From Allomuricauda sp. CAU 1633 (GTDB taxonomy: Bacteria; Bacteroidota; Bacteroidia; Flavobacteriales; Flavobacteriaceae), in assembly GCF_017313225.1 (NCBI RefSeq), contig NZ_JAFLNE010000001.1, forward strand, positions 744,001 to 808,000: a DNA stretch of 64,000 bases, in the 5' to 3' direction. Shown one piece after another: positions 17,831 to 25,409 of the stretch. Position numbers and translations under genes: made by a program. Numbering within the stretch: the first letter of the stretch is position 1; each line of letters starts with the position of its first letter. The notes under the pieces are model-generated. The model was not told where the DNA came from, did not search any database, and was given only the letters and a program-made list of their open reading frames with translations.

Positions 17831-17860
17831 AAAAAGCCATCTTTTAAAGATGGCTTTTTT
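17831..17860. terminator. Bidirectional terminator between tyrS and cupin gene
   Basis: A long stem (AAAAAGCCATCTTT with AAAGATGGCTTTTT) around a tiny loop has T-runs on both strands between the convergent tyrS and cupin genes. Confidence 0.88.
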
Positions 17861-17861
17861 A

Positions 17862-18407
17862 TTATGAGATAAATGTAATTCCATATCGACCACAAATTTC
17901 GGCCACCTTTGGAAAATCGGGTGGTCCCGGGGGAAGTTCTCCCAATTCGGCGAACATATTTTCCAGACCGGCCGGAAATACGCTCAAAATGGTCTTGCAG
18001 TCTTGATCCCCAACTACTTTCCAAGTATGGGGTACGTTTCGGGGTGCAAAAGCCAAATCTCCCGCTTTTAAAATGGTGGTCTCATCGCCTACGGTAACTT
18101 CCAGTTCGCCCTCCAATACTTTAAAGATTTCATCCTCTTTGGTGTGCACATGGGGAGGAATCATGGTTCCTGGCGGATTCACCTCCTCAATCAAAGTGAA
18201 GAGACCATTGGTGTCCTCACTTGTTAATTTAAAGGTTTGTTGATCTCCAATGACATTTACTTTTTTGCCTTCCCCTTTCCGAACGATTTTGGGATCAAGT
18301 GGTTTGCCGTCCTTTTCACTTTTAGAAGAAAAATGGGCAAATGCCGGGAGTGAAGCCAAAGCCGCTGCTGACAGGGCCCCTCTTTTTAAAAATGCATTTC
18401 TGTCCAT
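17862..18407 (-). CDS. Cupin-domain protein, exported
   Basis: A 181-residue protein with an N-terminal export signal (MDRNAFLKRGALSAAALASLPAFA) and one cupin domain over about 55-160. The metal-site pattern is PPHVHTKEDEIFKVLEGELEV, with two His and one Glu, and the second cupin motif is DLAFAPRNVPHTW. The signal has KR rather than a twin arginine, so Sec export is as likely as Tat. Single-domain cupins of this kind may be dioxygenases, isomerases or sugar binders; the substrate cannot be read here. It ends beside the tyrS terminator and stands alone. Confidence 0.82.
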   Translation of the reverse strand: MDRNAFLKRGALSAAALASLPAFAHFSSKSEKDGKPLDPKIVRKGEGKKVNVIGDQQTFKLTSEDTNGLFTLIEEVNPPGTMIPPHVHTKEDEIFKVLEGELEVTVGDETTILKAGDLAFAPRNVPHTWKVVGDQDCKTILSVFPAGLENMFAELGELPPGPPDFPKVAEICGRYGITFIS

Positions 18408-18522
18408 ACTATGTTTGTTTGGTTACAACCTTAAGGTATAAAAACTTCTTATAGTAAATGCTGAATCTATATAATTGAACGACAATTGTGTATGGATGGT
18501 AAACGGGAAATACAAGGAAATG

Positions 18523-19509
18523 CTATAGTGCCATCAAATTACAGCCCCTGATATCCGAACTGTCAAACCGGCCTAAAACTTCAAAGAAACCATTAGAATA
18601 GGTTTTTCCAAGATCTTGTGTGGCGATAAAAGCACAGGAGTACACATTGGCCAGATCAATGATATTTATTCCCCCGGTTTTGCCATGGGTTTGTAACGAG
18701 AGAGGGTCTTCCGTGTCGCGAGTGATGATTTTCATCCACGGGGGTGTCCTAAAAATCCCATCACCTTGGGAATAGGCTTGGGACAGCAATTCGGTCATCC
18801 CATATTCTGAATGTATTTTGGGCACGCCAAACGCTTTTTTCAGAATATGGTGTAATTCTTCCCTGATCAATTCTTTTCGACGGCCTTTCATTCCTCCGGT
18901 TTCCATAACTATGGTATTCTTAAGCGGCGTGGGAGATTGCTCTGCCAAATCCAACAATGCAAAGGACACTCCTATCAATAGTGTTTTGATTTGTTTCTTT
19001 TCCAAAGTGATGAGTTTTTGGTGCAATTCTGCCAGATTATGGAGATGAAAACCGCTATCAGGATGATTGGAACGGGAAACCAACTCATTCACCATATAGA
19101 CTAGCGAGGATCCTTCACGTTCCAAATAGGAAGGTAATAAGGCCAGGATGCAATAGTCTTCAACAGGGCCATAGAATGTGGTGAAACCTTGTAAAAAACT
19201 TTGCTCATATAGCTTTAGGTCGGGAACAAAATGCTTACTTACTGAAGTTTGTGTTGTTCCACTGCTTTCGAAAATGGTTTCGGCCTTTTTATGGGTGGAG
19301 GTTATCTGTTGTGTTTTAAAAAATTCAATGGGCAAAAAAGGAATATCCGTAGTGTTGGCCACATTTGAAGGTGACTTTTTTAGGTGGTCGCAATAGGCTT
19401 TGTAGACGGGATTGTTTTTGTATTGGAATTGGAAGATTTGTAATGTTACCTCCTCAAATTCCTTGGGATTTGAAATGGAAAAAATCCGTTGAATATCCAT
19501 GCTGTTCAT
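18523..19509 (-). CDS. LuxE/acyl-protein synthetase-like protein
   Basis: A 328-residue protein of the acyl-protein synthetase (LuxE)/phenylacetate-CoA-ligase-like superfamily. It shows the adenylate-forming pattern FESSGTTQTSVSKH (the SSGT nucleotide loop) near residue 82-95, ETGGMKGRRKELIREELH and HSEYGMTELLSQAY. The Bacteroidota relatives are annotated as acyl transferases, and their role is unknown. A start at MDIQ (19500) is equally possible. It lies downstream of a terminator on the same strand and appears independent of the T9SS-tail genes upstream. Confidence 0.78.
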   Translation of the reverse strand: MNSMDIQRIFSISNPKEFEEVTLQIFQFQYKNNPVYKAYCDHLKKSPSNVANTTDIPFLPIEFFKTQQITSTHKKAETIFESSGTTQTSVSKHFVPDLKLYEQSFLQGFTTFYGPVEDYCILALLPSYLEREGSSLVYMVNELVSRSNHPDSGFHLHNLAELHQKLITLEKKQIKTLLIGVSFALLDLAEQSPTPLKNTIVMETGGMKGRRKELIREELHHILKKAFGVPKIHSEYGMTELLSQAYSQGDGIFRTPPWMKIITRDTEDPLSLQTHGKTGGINIIDLANVYSCAFIATQDLGKTYSNGFFEVLGRFDSSDIRGCNLMAL

Positions 19510-19532
19510 TGGGGTATAAAAGTACCCAAAAA

Positions 19533-19562
19533 TAAAAACCCATCTGTGGTGGATGGGCTTTT
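19533..19562 (-). terminator. Terminator after the T9SS-tail mini genes
   Basis: On the minus strand a GCCCATC/GATGGG stem (19539-19557 core) is followed by TTTTTATTTTT. It separates the mini T9SS gene from the LuxE-like gene. Confidence 0.65.
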
Positions 19563-19578
19563 AAAAACATCATAGTTA

Positions 19579-19902
19579 TTATTTAACGACCAGTTTTCGG
19601 GTCATGGTCTTTTTTTGTTCGGTTACCTGAAGTACATAGACCCCAGGGACCAATCTTGATATATCCAAGGTATTGGTTGAAATCCTATCGGTTAGGACCA
19701 CTTCGCCAAAGACATCATAAATTTTGATTTCCTTATTACCATTGGTTTCGGTGGTAATATAGATTTCCTCGCCATAAGCAGGATTAGGGTACATTTTAAA
19801 GCCCTTTAGCTCTTGTATAGGTTCAGTATTTACACTGACCAACTCTTGACCGTAGGAAATTATAGGTAAAGCCATAATAAGAACAAAGTAGATTTTCTTC
19901 AT
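19579..19902 (-). CDS. Mini protein: signal peptide plus T9SS sorting tail
   Basis: A 107-residue protein that has a signal peptide (MKKIYFVLIMALPIISYGQ), a linker of about 15 residues, and then only a type A T9SS C-terminal sorting domain: KGFKMYPNP, EIKIYDVFGEVV, LDISRLVPGVYVLQV and a final TRKLVVK. That domain normally sits at the end of a large secreted enzyme or adhesin and directs passage through the outer membrane. Here there is no cargo domain. It is a paralogue of the next gene. It may be a real small surface protein or the tail left after loss of a cargo; the clean start and signal argue for a real gene. Confidence 0.8.
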   Translation of the reverse strand: MKKIYFVLIMALPIISYGQELVSVNTEPIQELKGFKMYPNPAYGEEIYITTETNGNKEIKIYDVFGEVVLTDRISTNTLDISRLVPGVYVLQVTEQKKTMTRKLVVK

Positions 19903-20047
19903 ATACGCTGATTTGGGATCATGTGCAATGTAAAAATAGATAAACCCGTGGTGTAGGGCTATAAAATGTTGTGAAACAGAAAAATATGTAGGTAAAAGTG
20001 GAAAACCTGTGGTTTAGGGTTGGAAAGAAAAGCGTAAAAAGGGCAAA

Positions 20048-20356
20048 CTACTTGACAATAAGCTTTCTAGTGGCCACTTTATTGGCTTCAAAAACCCTTA
20101 AAATGTAAACTCCTTTATCTAATCGGGAAAGGTTGAGTTCATTGCCCAAAATGGTGGTTTGAAGGACTTGGGTGCCCAACACATCAAAAATGAGAATTTT
20201 TTTAGGGGCATTATCGGTTGTTTCGATAAATACTTTGCCTTGGGTAACGGGATTGGGATACAACTTAAACCCGTCAATATCTGAACTCGAGGTACTTTCT
20301 TGCGAAAAACCAAGGGTACAGACAAAAAAGAAAATGACAAGGTAAAAGTGCTTCAT
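20048..20356 (-). CDS. Mini protein: signal peptide plus T9SS sorting tail (paralogue)
   Basis: A 102-residue protein with the same plan as its neighbour: signal MKHFYLVIFFFVCTLGFSQ, a short Ser-rich linker, and a type A T9SS tail (DGFKLYPNP, KILIFDVLGTQVLQT, LNLSRLDKGVYILRV, TRKLIVK). The frame is open to 20536, but the ATG at 20356 places the signal peptide at the N-terminus. The two genes are 145 bp apart on the same strand and differ at many positions, so the duplication is old. Function is unknown; presumably secreted and processed or anchored by the T9SS attachment machinery. Confidence 0.8.
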   Translation of the reverse strand: MKHFYLVIFFFVCTLGFSQESTSSSDIDGFKLYPNPVTQGKVFIETTDNAPKKILIFDVLGTQVLQTTILGNELNLSRLDKGVYILRVFEANKVATRKLIVK

Positions 20357-20500
20357 AAGGTATTGATAACAAACGCTATGCCACAAAGATATAAAAATAT
20401 GAAAGTGATGGTGTGCAGTTTGACGAAAAGGTAGTTTGAATTGACGAATAGCAGGGTACTTTTCGGTGAAATGCATTTTGATTGCGAGTGGTATGGAAAG

Positions 20501-20531
20501 GAAAATGACGGATAGACATCCGCCATTTTTT
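20501..20531 (-). terminator. Possible terminator after the 171-residue lipoprotein gene
   Basis: A 9-bp stem (ATGACGGAT at 20505-20513 with ATCCGCCAT at 20518-20526, one mismatch or G-T pair) has T-runs on both sides. It lies 26 bp past the stop of the lipoprotein gene. Confidence 0.4.
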
Positions 20532-20556
20532 ATCAAATTTTGAAAGTTTTATGTAA

Positions 20557-21072
20557 TTATTTTAGGTCGAAATATTCAACCATTTGATTGTAATCCCGGA
20601 TATCTAAGTCATTCCGAGTTAGGCCTGATAAGGTTGCAGGTTTGGCAGCTATGACCCTTAAATCTGAAAAATCCAAAGGACTTCCGTAGGGTTCGTTGCT
20701 ATCAGACTTTTCGACTATTATATTAAAATTCAAATTATTACGAGAATAGTATATTTTATAGTTTTTTTCTAATTGGACAGTAGGCATGTATATCCAAGTT
20801 TTGGAACTGTCCTCTTTTAGTTGATAATAGAGAAATAGCAATAGAGGTTCGTCATTGGAAATATCCTTTTCATTTTCCGGAATGGTTATTCCCAAACCAA
20901 GATTATTGGTAAACTCTTGACTTCCAAAATCCACAAGAACCGCATTACTTCTTATTATGGTCTGAGGGGTGGAACTATCTGGAATTGCTGTGGAGCCATC
21001 ATCATTTGAACATGAAATGAATAGGTTTACCAGATTTAGTAGAAGATAATAGGCTAATATTTTATTTTTCAT
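20557..21072 (-). CDS. Uncharacterised lipoprotein
   Basis: A 171-residue predicted lipoprotein with the signal LVNLFISCSNDDGS; C21 is followed by an acidic SNDDG stretch, which resembles the surface-export signal of Bacteroidota lipoproteins. The body is probably a beta-rich domain (IIRSNAVLVDFGSQEF, then KTWIYMPTVQLEKNYKIYYSRNN). I do not recognise a family. It is 62 bp downstream of the duplicated-domain secreted protein and probably in the same surface-protein cluster. The coding region looks more AT-rich than the housekeeping genes. Confidence 0.65.
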   Translation of the reverse strand: MKNKILAYYLLLNLVNLFISCSNDDGSTAIPDSSTPQTIIRSNAVLVDFGSQEFTNNLGLGITIPENEKDISNDEPLLLFLYYQLKEDSSKTWIYMPTVQLEKNYKIYYSRNNLNFNIIVEKSDSNEPYGSPLDFSDLRVIAAKPATLSGLTRNDLDIRDYNQMVEYFDLK

Positions 21073-21134
21073 TGTACTTGTTTTAATGTTAAAGAAACTA
21101 TATTTTCTAAGGTTTACGCTAGTCTTGTTCTTAC

Positions 21135-22244
21135 TTATTCATAAGTCATGTTAAATCGAATGGCAAAAACATTATTGTTTTCGTTGGATTCTTGATTTGT
21201 ATCACTATCATCAACCCTAATCAATAACCAGAAATTTCCTCCTACCTCATCAAAATCTTCCACGAAAAGAGAAGTGGATGCGTATGACCCAGAGTTGGCT
21301 GCAATGGATCCAACATTTTCAGATTTAATTTGATTATCAGATTCACTTTGATATGAACTATCTGCCGAAATATAAAAACCTATTGTACTTGAACTGGAGC
21401 TTACTCCACCTAAATTTTGTATATATACATCAATGGAAGTGGTACTGGCTGAGGTTTCTAAAAAGTGTCTGTCTGTACCAATTTCACTAAAAACATTTTC
21501 GCAATTGGAACAGTCACTATAAATAATTGAACCGTCTAAGTCTATTGAGAGTTCTGGATTTCCTGGGCAGCCATCATTGGAAGCGGGCCCAGCTTGGTTA
21601 GGGCAATCATCTTCACTGTCAGGTACACCATCACCATCACTATCCACGGTACAACTGATGCTTATGGGGTCTCCTATGGACTGTCCGTTTATGTCAAAAT
21701 CCGCATCGCCCTTCCCATTGTATCTATTCAAAATCCTACAATATCTGGTGCCTAAACTTCCCCCAAGGTTTATTTGGTATACTTTATTGGTTTCTAATAA
21801 GTGATTTATGAGAATGTTGGCTTTCCAAATTCCATCATGGCTGGTTGAGGTTCCACAAACCCTATCTTTTGCTTTTTGTAAGGTTGTGAAAGTTTCAAAT
21901 CTATGGTATCTATTAATTTCATAACTACAGACATCTGCCGAGTTTCCTATACCTGAACCATTAAGATAAAAATCTGCATCACCAGTTCCACTGTATCGAT
22001 TGAGAACTTTGGCATATCTGACCCCTAAATTAAAATTACTGCCAAAATCTATTAAATAAAACTCTCCGTTATTCAATAGATGGTCAATGTCAAGATTAAC
22101 TTTTACAACAAAAGCCTCATAAGAGTTTCCAACACAAGCTTTTTCTGCTGTTGCAAAGGTTTGAAACCTATGGTAGTTATAGGTTTGGGCATTTGTCCAC
22201 GCAAAGGTAAACAGCAAGCTAAACAAAAAAATGATTTTTTTCAT
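21135..22244 (-). CDS. Secreted protein with duplicated domain, TSP3-like Ca repeat and CARDB-like domain
   Basis: A 369-residue protein with a Sec signal (to about residue 20, TNAQ). Residues 22-109 and 111-199 are two copies of one module, each running from YHRF(Q/E)TF to GDADF(Y/D)(L/I)NG with paired cysteines and an LNRY motif. Residues 201-226 (DSDGDGVPDSEDDCPN..) form a thrombospondin type 3-like calcium loop. The rest (about 230-369) resembles a CARDB adhesion domain: VYIQNLGGVSSSSSTIGFYIS, then NENNNVFAI. There is no T9SS tail or lipobox. It is likely a secreted or surface binding protein; the ligand is unknown. Confidence 0.72.
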   Translation of the reverse strand: MKKIIFLFSLLFTFAWTNAQTYNYHRFQTFATAEKACVGNSYEAFVVKVNLDIDHLLNNGEFYLIDFGSNFNLGVRYAKVLNRYSGTGDADFYLNGSGIGNSADVCSYEINRYHRFETFTTLQKAKDRVCGTSTSHDGIWKANILINHLLETNKVYQINLGGSLGTRYCRILNRYNGKGDADFDINGQSIGDPISISCTVDSDGDGVPDSEDDCPNQAGPASNDGCPGNPELSIDLDGSIIYSDCSNCENVFSEIGTDRHFLETSASTTSIDVYIQNLGGVSSSSSTIGFYISADSSYQSESDNQIKSENVGSIAANSGSYASTSLFVEDFDEVGGNFWLLIRVDDSDTNQESNENNNVFAIRFNMTYE

Positions 22245-22325
22245 AAGATTAGATTTAAATTCCTATGAAAATTATAAGAAAAAGACTACTGATTAGTTAT
22301 CAGTAAATTAAGTTTTTGTAATTAA

Positions 22326-22353
22326 AAAAGCTCCCGAATCATCGGGAGCTTTT
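22326..22353 (-). terminator. Terminator after the triplicated lipoprotein gene
   Basis: A perfect 12-bp stem (AAAAGCTCCCGA with TCGGGAGCTTTT) around ATCA is followed on the minus strand by a T-run, 28 bp past the stop codon. Confidence 0.85.
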
Positions 22354-22380
22354 AAATATGATTAAGAAATTACCTATTTC

Positions 22381-25341
22381 TTAGTTGGCCCAAGCAAACA
22401 TAGTAACATCTACAGTAGCAGCATTGTCATAAGCCAAAGCTGGATTTGCATCAGCACCTTCAACCTGAACATTGGAAACAGCACCTCCATCAACAAAGTC
22501 GAAAGAAGTATCATATCCAGTCAAAGAAAGACCGGTGATAGTAGCACCAGATTCTTTCTTGAACTGAAGGGCAGTACCATTTACTGTAGAAACACAGGTC
22601 AAGTTGGTCAATGTTGGATTGCCGTTATCACCATCAGCTTCAAGAGCGGTTGAGAAACCAGCAACAGTGTTGGAAACATAGGCATTGCTCAAGGTTCCGT
22701 TCCATCCCTCTGTCCAGTCAATGGCATCATCCTCATTGTTCTCCATGTATACGTTGGTTGCGGAAACGGTTCCACCGAAGAATTCAACACCATCATCTGC
22801 ACCGTTCAACAGAGCAACGTTATCGATGGTTGTTTCAGAACCTACAGCGTAAAGGGTAAGACCGTTGTACTGTGACTCAGAGTTGATCTGTGCACCAGCA
22901 TAGTTGATGATCAAGTAATCGATGTTACCAGAGTCATCAGCGTCATCGTTACCCCCGTAGATAATGTTACCTACTTCGGCAGTGGCATCCACACCTTTTG
23001 TTGTAGTCGCGTTACCAGCGATGACCAATCCACCCCAGTCACCTGGAGATTCACCACTTGAGGTCATAACCACTGGGCTGGCTTCAGTACCTTGGATATC
23101 GATCATACCACCTTTTTGAACAACGATGTATGTACTTGTTGCACCGGCAGCCTGAACATCAGCAGTGATGGTAGTACCGGCAGGAATGGTCAAGGTTACC
23201 CCGGACTGAACGCTCAAAGTACCTTGCAATAGGTAGGATACAGAGGCATCCAAAGTCAAATCAGTAGTAACATTACCCTGAAGAACTTCAGAAGTACCTA
23301 TGGTTTCTCCAGTTGCCCAAGCAAAAGAGTTGACATCCACAGTGGCAAGGTTGGCATATAGTTCGTTTACATCGGCATCCACACCTTCAATTTGAACGTT
23401 GGTAACCGCACCGCCATCAACAAAGTCCAAAATGGTCTCGTAACCAGATAAAGATAGACCAGTGATGGAAGCACCAGATTCTTTCTTGAACTGAAGTGCA
23501 GTACCCCCTACTGTTGATAGAGCAGTAAAATTTTCCAATGTAGGCATGTTATTGTCACCATCAGCTTCAACAGCAGTGGAGAATCCAGCAACTGTATGCA
23601 ATACATAAGTGTTGCTCAACGTACCGTTCCATCCTTCTGTCCAGTCAACTGCATCATCCTCATTGTTTTCCAAGTAGAAATTGGAAGCGGAAACAGTTCC
23701 ACCAAAGAACTCAACACCGTCATCTGCACCATCCAATACAGCAACGTTATCAATAGTTGTTTCAGAACCTACGGCATAAAGGGTAAGACCATTGTACTGA
23801 GACTCAGAGTTGATCTGTGCACCAGCATATTTGATGATCAAGTAATCGATGTTACCGGAGTTATCCATGTCATCGTTACCGCCATAGATAATGTTACCTA
23901 CTTCGGCTGTGGCATCCACACCTTTTGTAGTGGTCGCATTACCGGCGATTACCAATCCACCCCAGTCACCGGCAGTTTCGCCACTGGAAGTCATAACTAC
24001 TGGGCTGGCTTCAGTACCTTGGATATCGATCATACCACCTTTTTGAACAACGATGTATGTACTTGTTGCACCGGCAGCCTGTACATCAGCAGTAATGGTA
24101 GTACCGGCAGGAATGGTCAAGGTTACCCCGGACTCAACGCTCAAAGTACCTTGTAACTTGTATGCAACGGAAGCATCCAAAGTCAAATCAGTAGTAACAT
24201 TACCTTGAAGAATTTCAGAAGTACCTACGCTTTCTCCGGTTGCCCAGGCAAAAGAGTTGACGTCCACTGTAGGAATACTGGCATATAGCTCATTAGGGTC
24301 AGAATCAGCACCTTCAATTTGAACATTGGCAACAGCTCCACCGTCAACGAAGTCCAAAATAGTCTCGTACCCTGACAAAGAAAGTCCAGTGATCGTAGCA
24401 CCAGATTCTTTCTTGAACTGAAGTGCAGTACCACCTACCGTTGATAAAGCAGTGAAGTTAACCAAAGTAGGGTTCCCATTGTCACCATCAGCCTCTAAAG
24501 CAGTAGAGAAACCAGCTTCTGTATGCAATACATAAGTGTCGGTCAATGTACCGTTCCATCCTTCTGTCCAGTCAACGGCATCATCTTCGTTGTTTTCCAA
24601 GTAGAAATTGGAAGCGGAAACTGTTCCACCGAAGAACTCCACACCGTCGTCGGTACCATTTAATATAGCTACATTGTCGATGGTTGTTTCAGAACCAACA
24701 GCATAAAGGGTAAGACCGTTATATTGGGACTCAGAGTTGATTTGTGCACCGGCATAGTTGATGATCAAGTAATCGATGTTACCAGAGTCATCCATGTCAT
24801 CAGTACCACCGTAGATAATGTTACCTACTTCTGCAGTAGCATCAACACCTTTAGTAGTGGTCGCATTACCAGCGATAACCAATCCACCCCAATCACCAGG
24901 AGTTTCACTGGCCGAAGTCAAAATTACTGGGCTTGCGGCAGTACCTTGGATATCGATCATTGCACCTTTTTGAATCACAATATAAGTGCTTGTTTCTTCA
25001 CCACTTTCCACTTCAGCGGTAATGGTAGTACCAGCGGGAATGGTCAAAGTAGCCCCTGACTCAACGCTAAAAGTACCTTCCAAGATATAAGTTTCCGCCG
25101 GATCTAAGGTTAAATCCTCAGTTTGCTCTCCTGTAAGGGTTATAAAGTCCTCAGGACATGCATTGGAACAAGAACCACCACAATCCACTCCAGTTTCATC
25201 ACCGTTTTGGATGTTATCATCACAAGTGGCTTCTGGTTCGTTATCGGGAGCTGGTCCTCCGTCATCGCTACTACAGCCAACCAAAACCATGGTAGAGGCC
25301 ATAATCGCCAATATTGAAAATTTAAAGATTTTCGTTTTCAT
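22381..25341 (-). CDS. Surface lipoprotein made of three 309-residue repeats
   Basis: A 986-residue lipoprotein. The signal ends MVLVGC, with C23 followed by SSDDG, a likely surface-export signal. Residues 40-64 (CDDNIQNGDETGVDCGGSC) form a Cys/Asp motif of a possible metal-binding type. The rest is one unit repeated three times with an exact 309-residue period (about 77-385, 386-694, 695-986); each has TLTIPAGTTIT, GDWGGLVIAGNATTTKGVD, QYNGLTLYAVGSETTIDNV, DDGVEFFGGTVSA and EDDA(V/I)DWTEGWNGT. The repeats look like right-handed beta-helix rungs. Related lipoproteins, usually with a single unit, sit beside TonB receptors in marine Bacteroidota; here it follows such a receptor by 68 bp and is probably its partner. 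Confidence 0.85.
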   Translation of the reverse strand: MKTKIFKFSILAIMASTMVLVGCSSDDGGPAPDNEPEATCDDNIQNGDETGVDCGGSCSNACPEDFITLTGEQTEDLTLDPAETYILEGTFSVESGATLTIPAGTTITAEVESGEETSTYIVIQKGAMIDIQGTAASPVILTSASETPGDWGGLVIAGNATTTKGVDATAEVGNIIYGGTDDMDDSGNIDYLIINYAGAQINSESQYNGLTLYAVGSETTIDNVAILNGTDDGVEFFGGTVSASNFYLENNEDDAVDWTEGWNGTLTDTYVLHTEAGFSTALEADGDNGNPTLVNFTALSTVGGTALQFKKESGATITGLSLSGYETILDFVDGGAVANVQIEGADSDPNELYASIPTVDVNSFAWATGESVGTSEILQGNVTTDLTLDASVAYKLQGTLSVESGVTLTIPAGTTITADVQAAGATSTYIVVQKGGMIDIQGTEASPVVMTSSGETAGDWGGLVIAGNATTTKGVDATAEVGNIIYGGNDDMDNSGNIDYLIIKYAGAQINSESQYNGLTLYAVGSETTIDNVAVLDGADDGVEFFGGTVSASNFYLENNEDDAVDWTEGWNGTLSNTYVLHTVAGFSTAVEADGDNNMPTLENFTALSTVGGTALQFKKESGASITGLSLSGYETILDFVDGGAVTNVQIEGVDADVNELYANLATVDVNSFAWATGETIGTSEVLQGNVTTDLTLDASVSYLLQGTLSVQSGVTLTIPAGTTITADVQAAGATSTYIVVQKGGMIDIQGTEASPVVMTSSGESPGDWGGLVIAGNATTTKGVDATAEVGNIIYGGNDDADDSGNIDYLIINYAGAQINSESQYNGLTLYAVGSETTIDNVALLNGADDGVEFFGGTVSATNVYMENNEDDAIDWTEGWNGTLSNAYVSNTVAGFSTALEADGDNGNPTLTNLTCVSTVNGTALQFKKESGATITGLSLTGYDTSFDFVDGGAVSNVQVEGADANPALAYDNAATVDVTMFAWAN
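22384..25113 (-). repeat. Three tandem 927-bp coding repeats
   Basis: The DNA inside the lipoprotein gene repeats in frame with a 927-bp period: 24187-25113, 23260-24186 and 22384-23259 (the last slightly shorter). Identical stretches are frequent and differences are scattered, many of them synonymous. This is a site for unequal recombination and copy-number change. Confidence 0.85.
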
Positions 25342-25409
25342 AAAATAGAGTTTTAAATTAAAATGTTTATTAGTAAGTAGTTAATGCTATTAATCTTATG
25401 TTCAATATG

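Noticed and set aside
23596..24156. Long + strand open frame (186 codons) and similar ones at 22611-22859 and 24724-25059 inside the lipoprotein gene
   Set aside because: They are antisense shadows of the repeated lipoprotein, recur at repeat spacing and have no coding features of their own.
22384..25113. Regular spacing considered as a CRISPR-like or satellite array
   Set aside because: The 927-bp period is an in-frame protein repeat with conserved residues, not short repeats with spacers.
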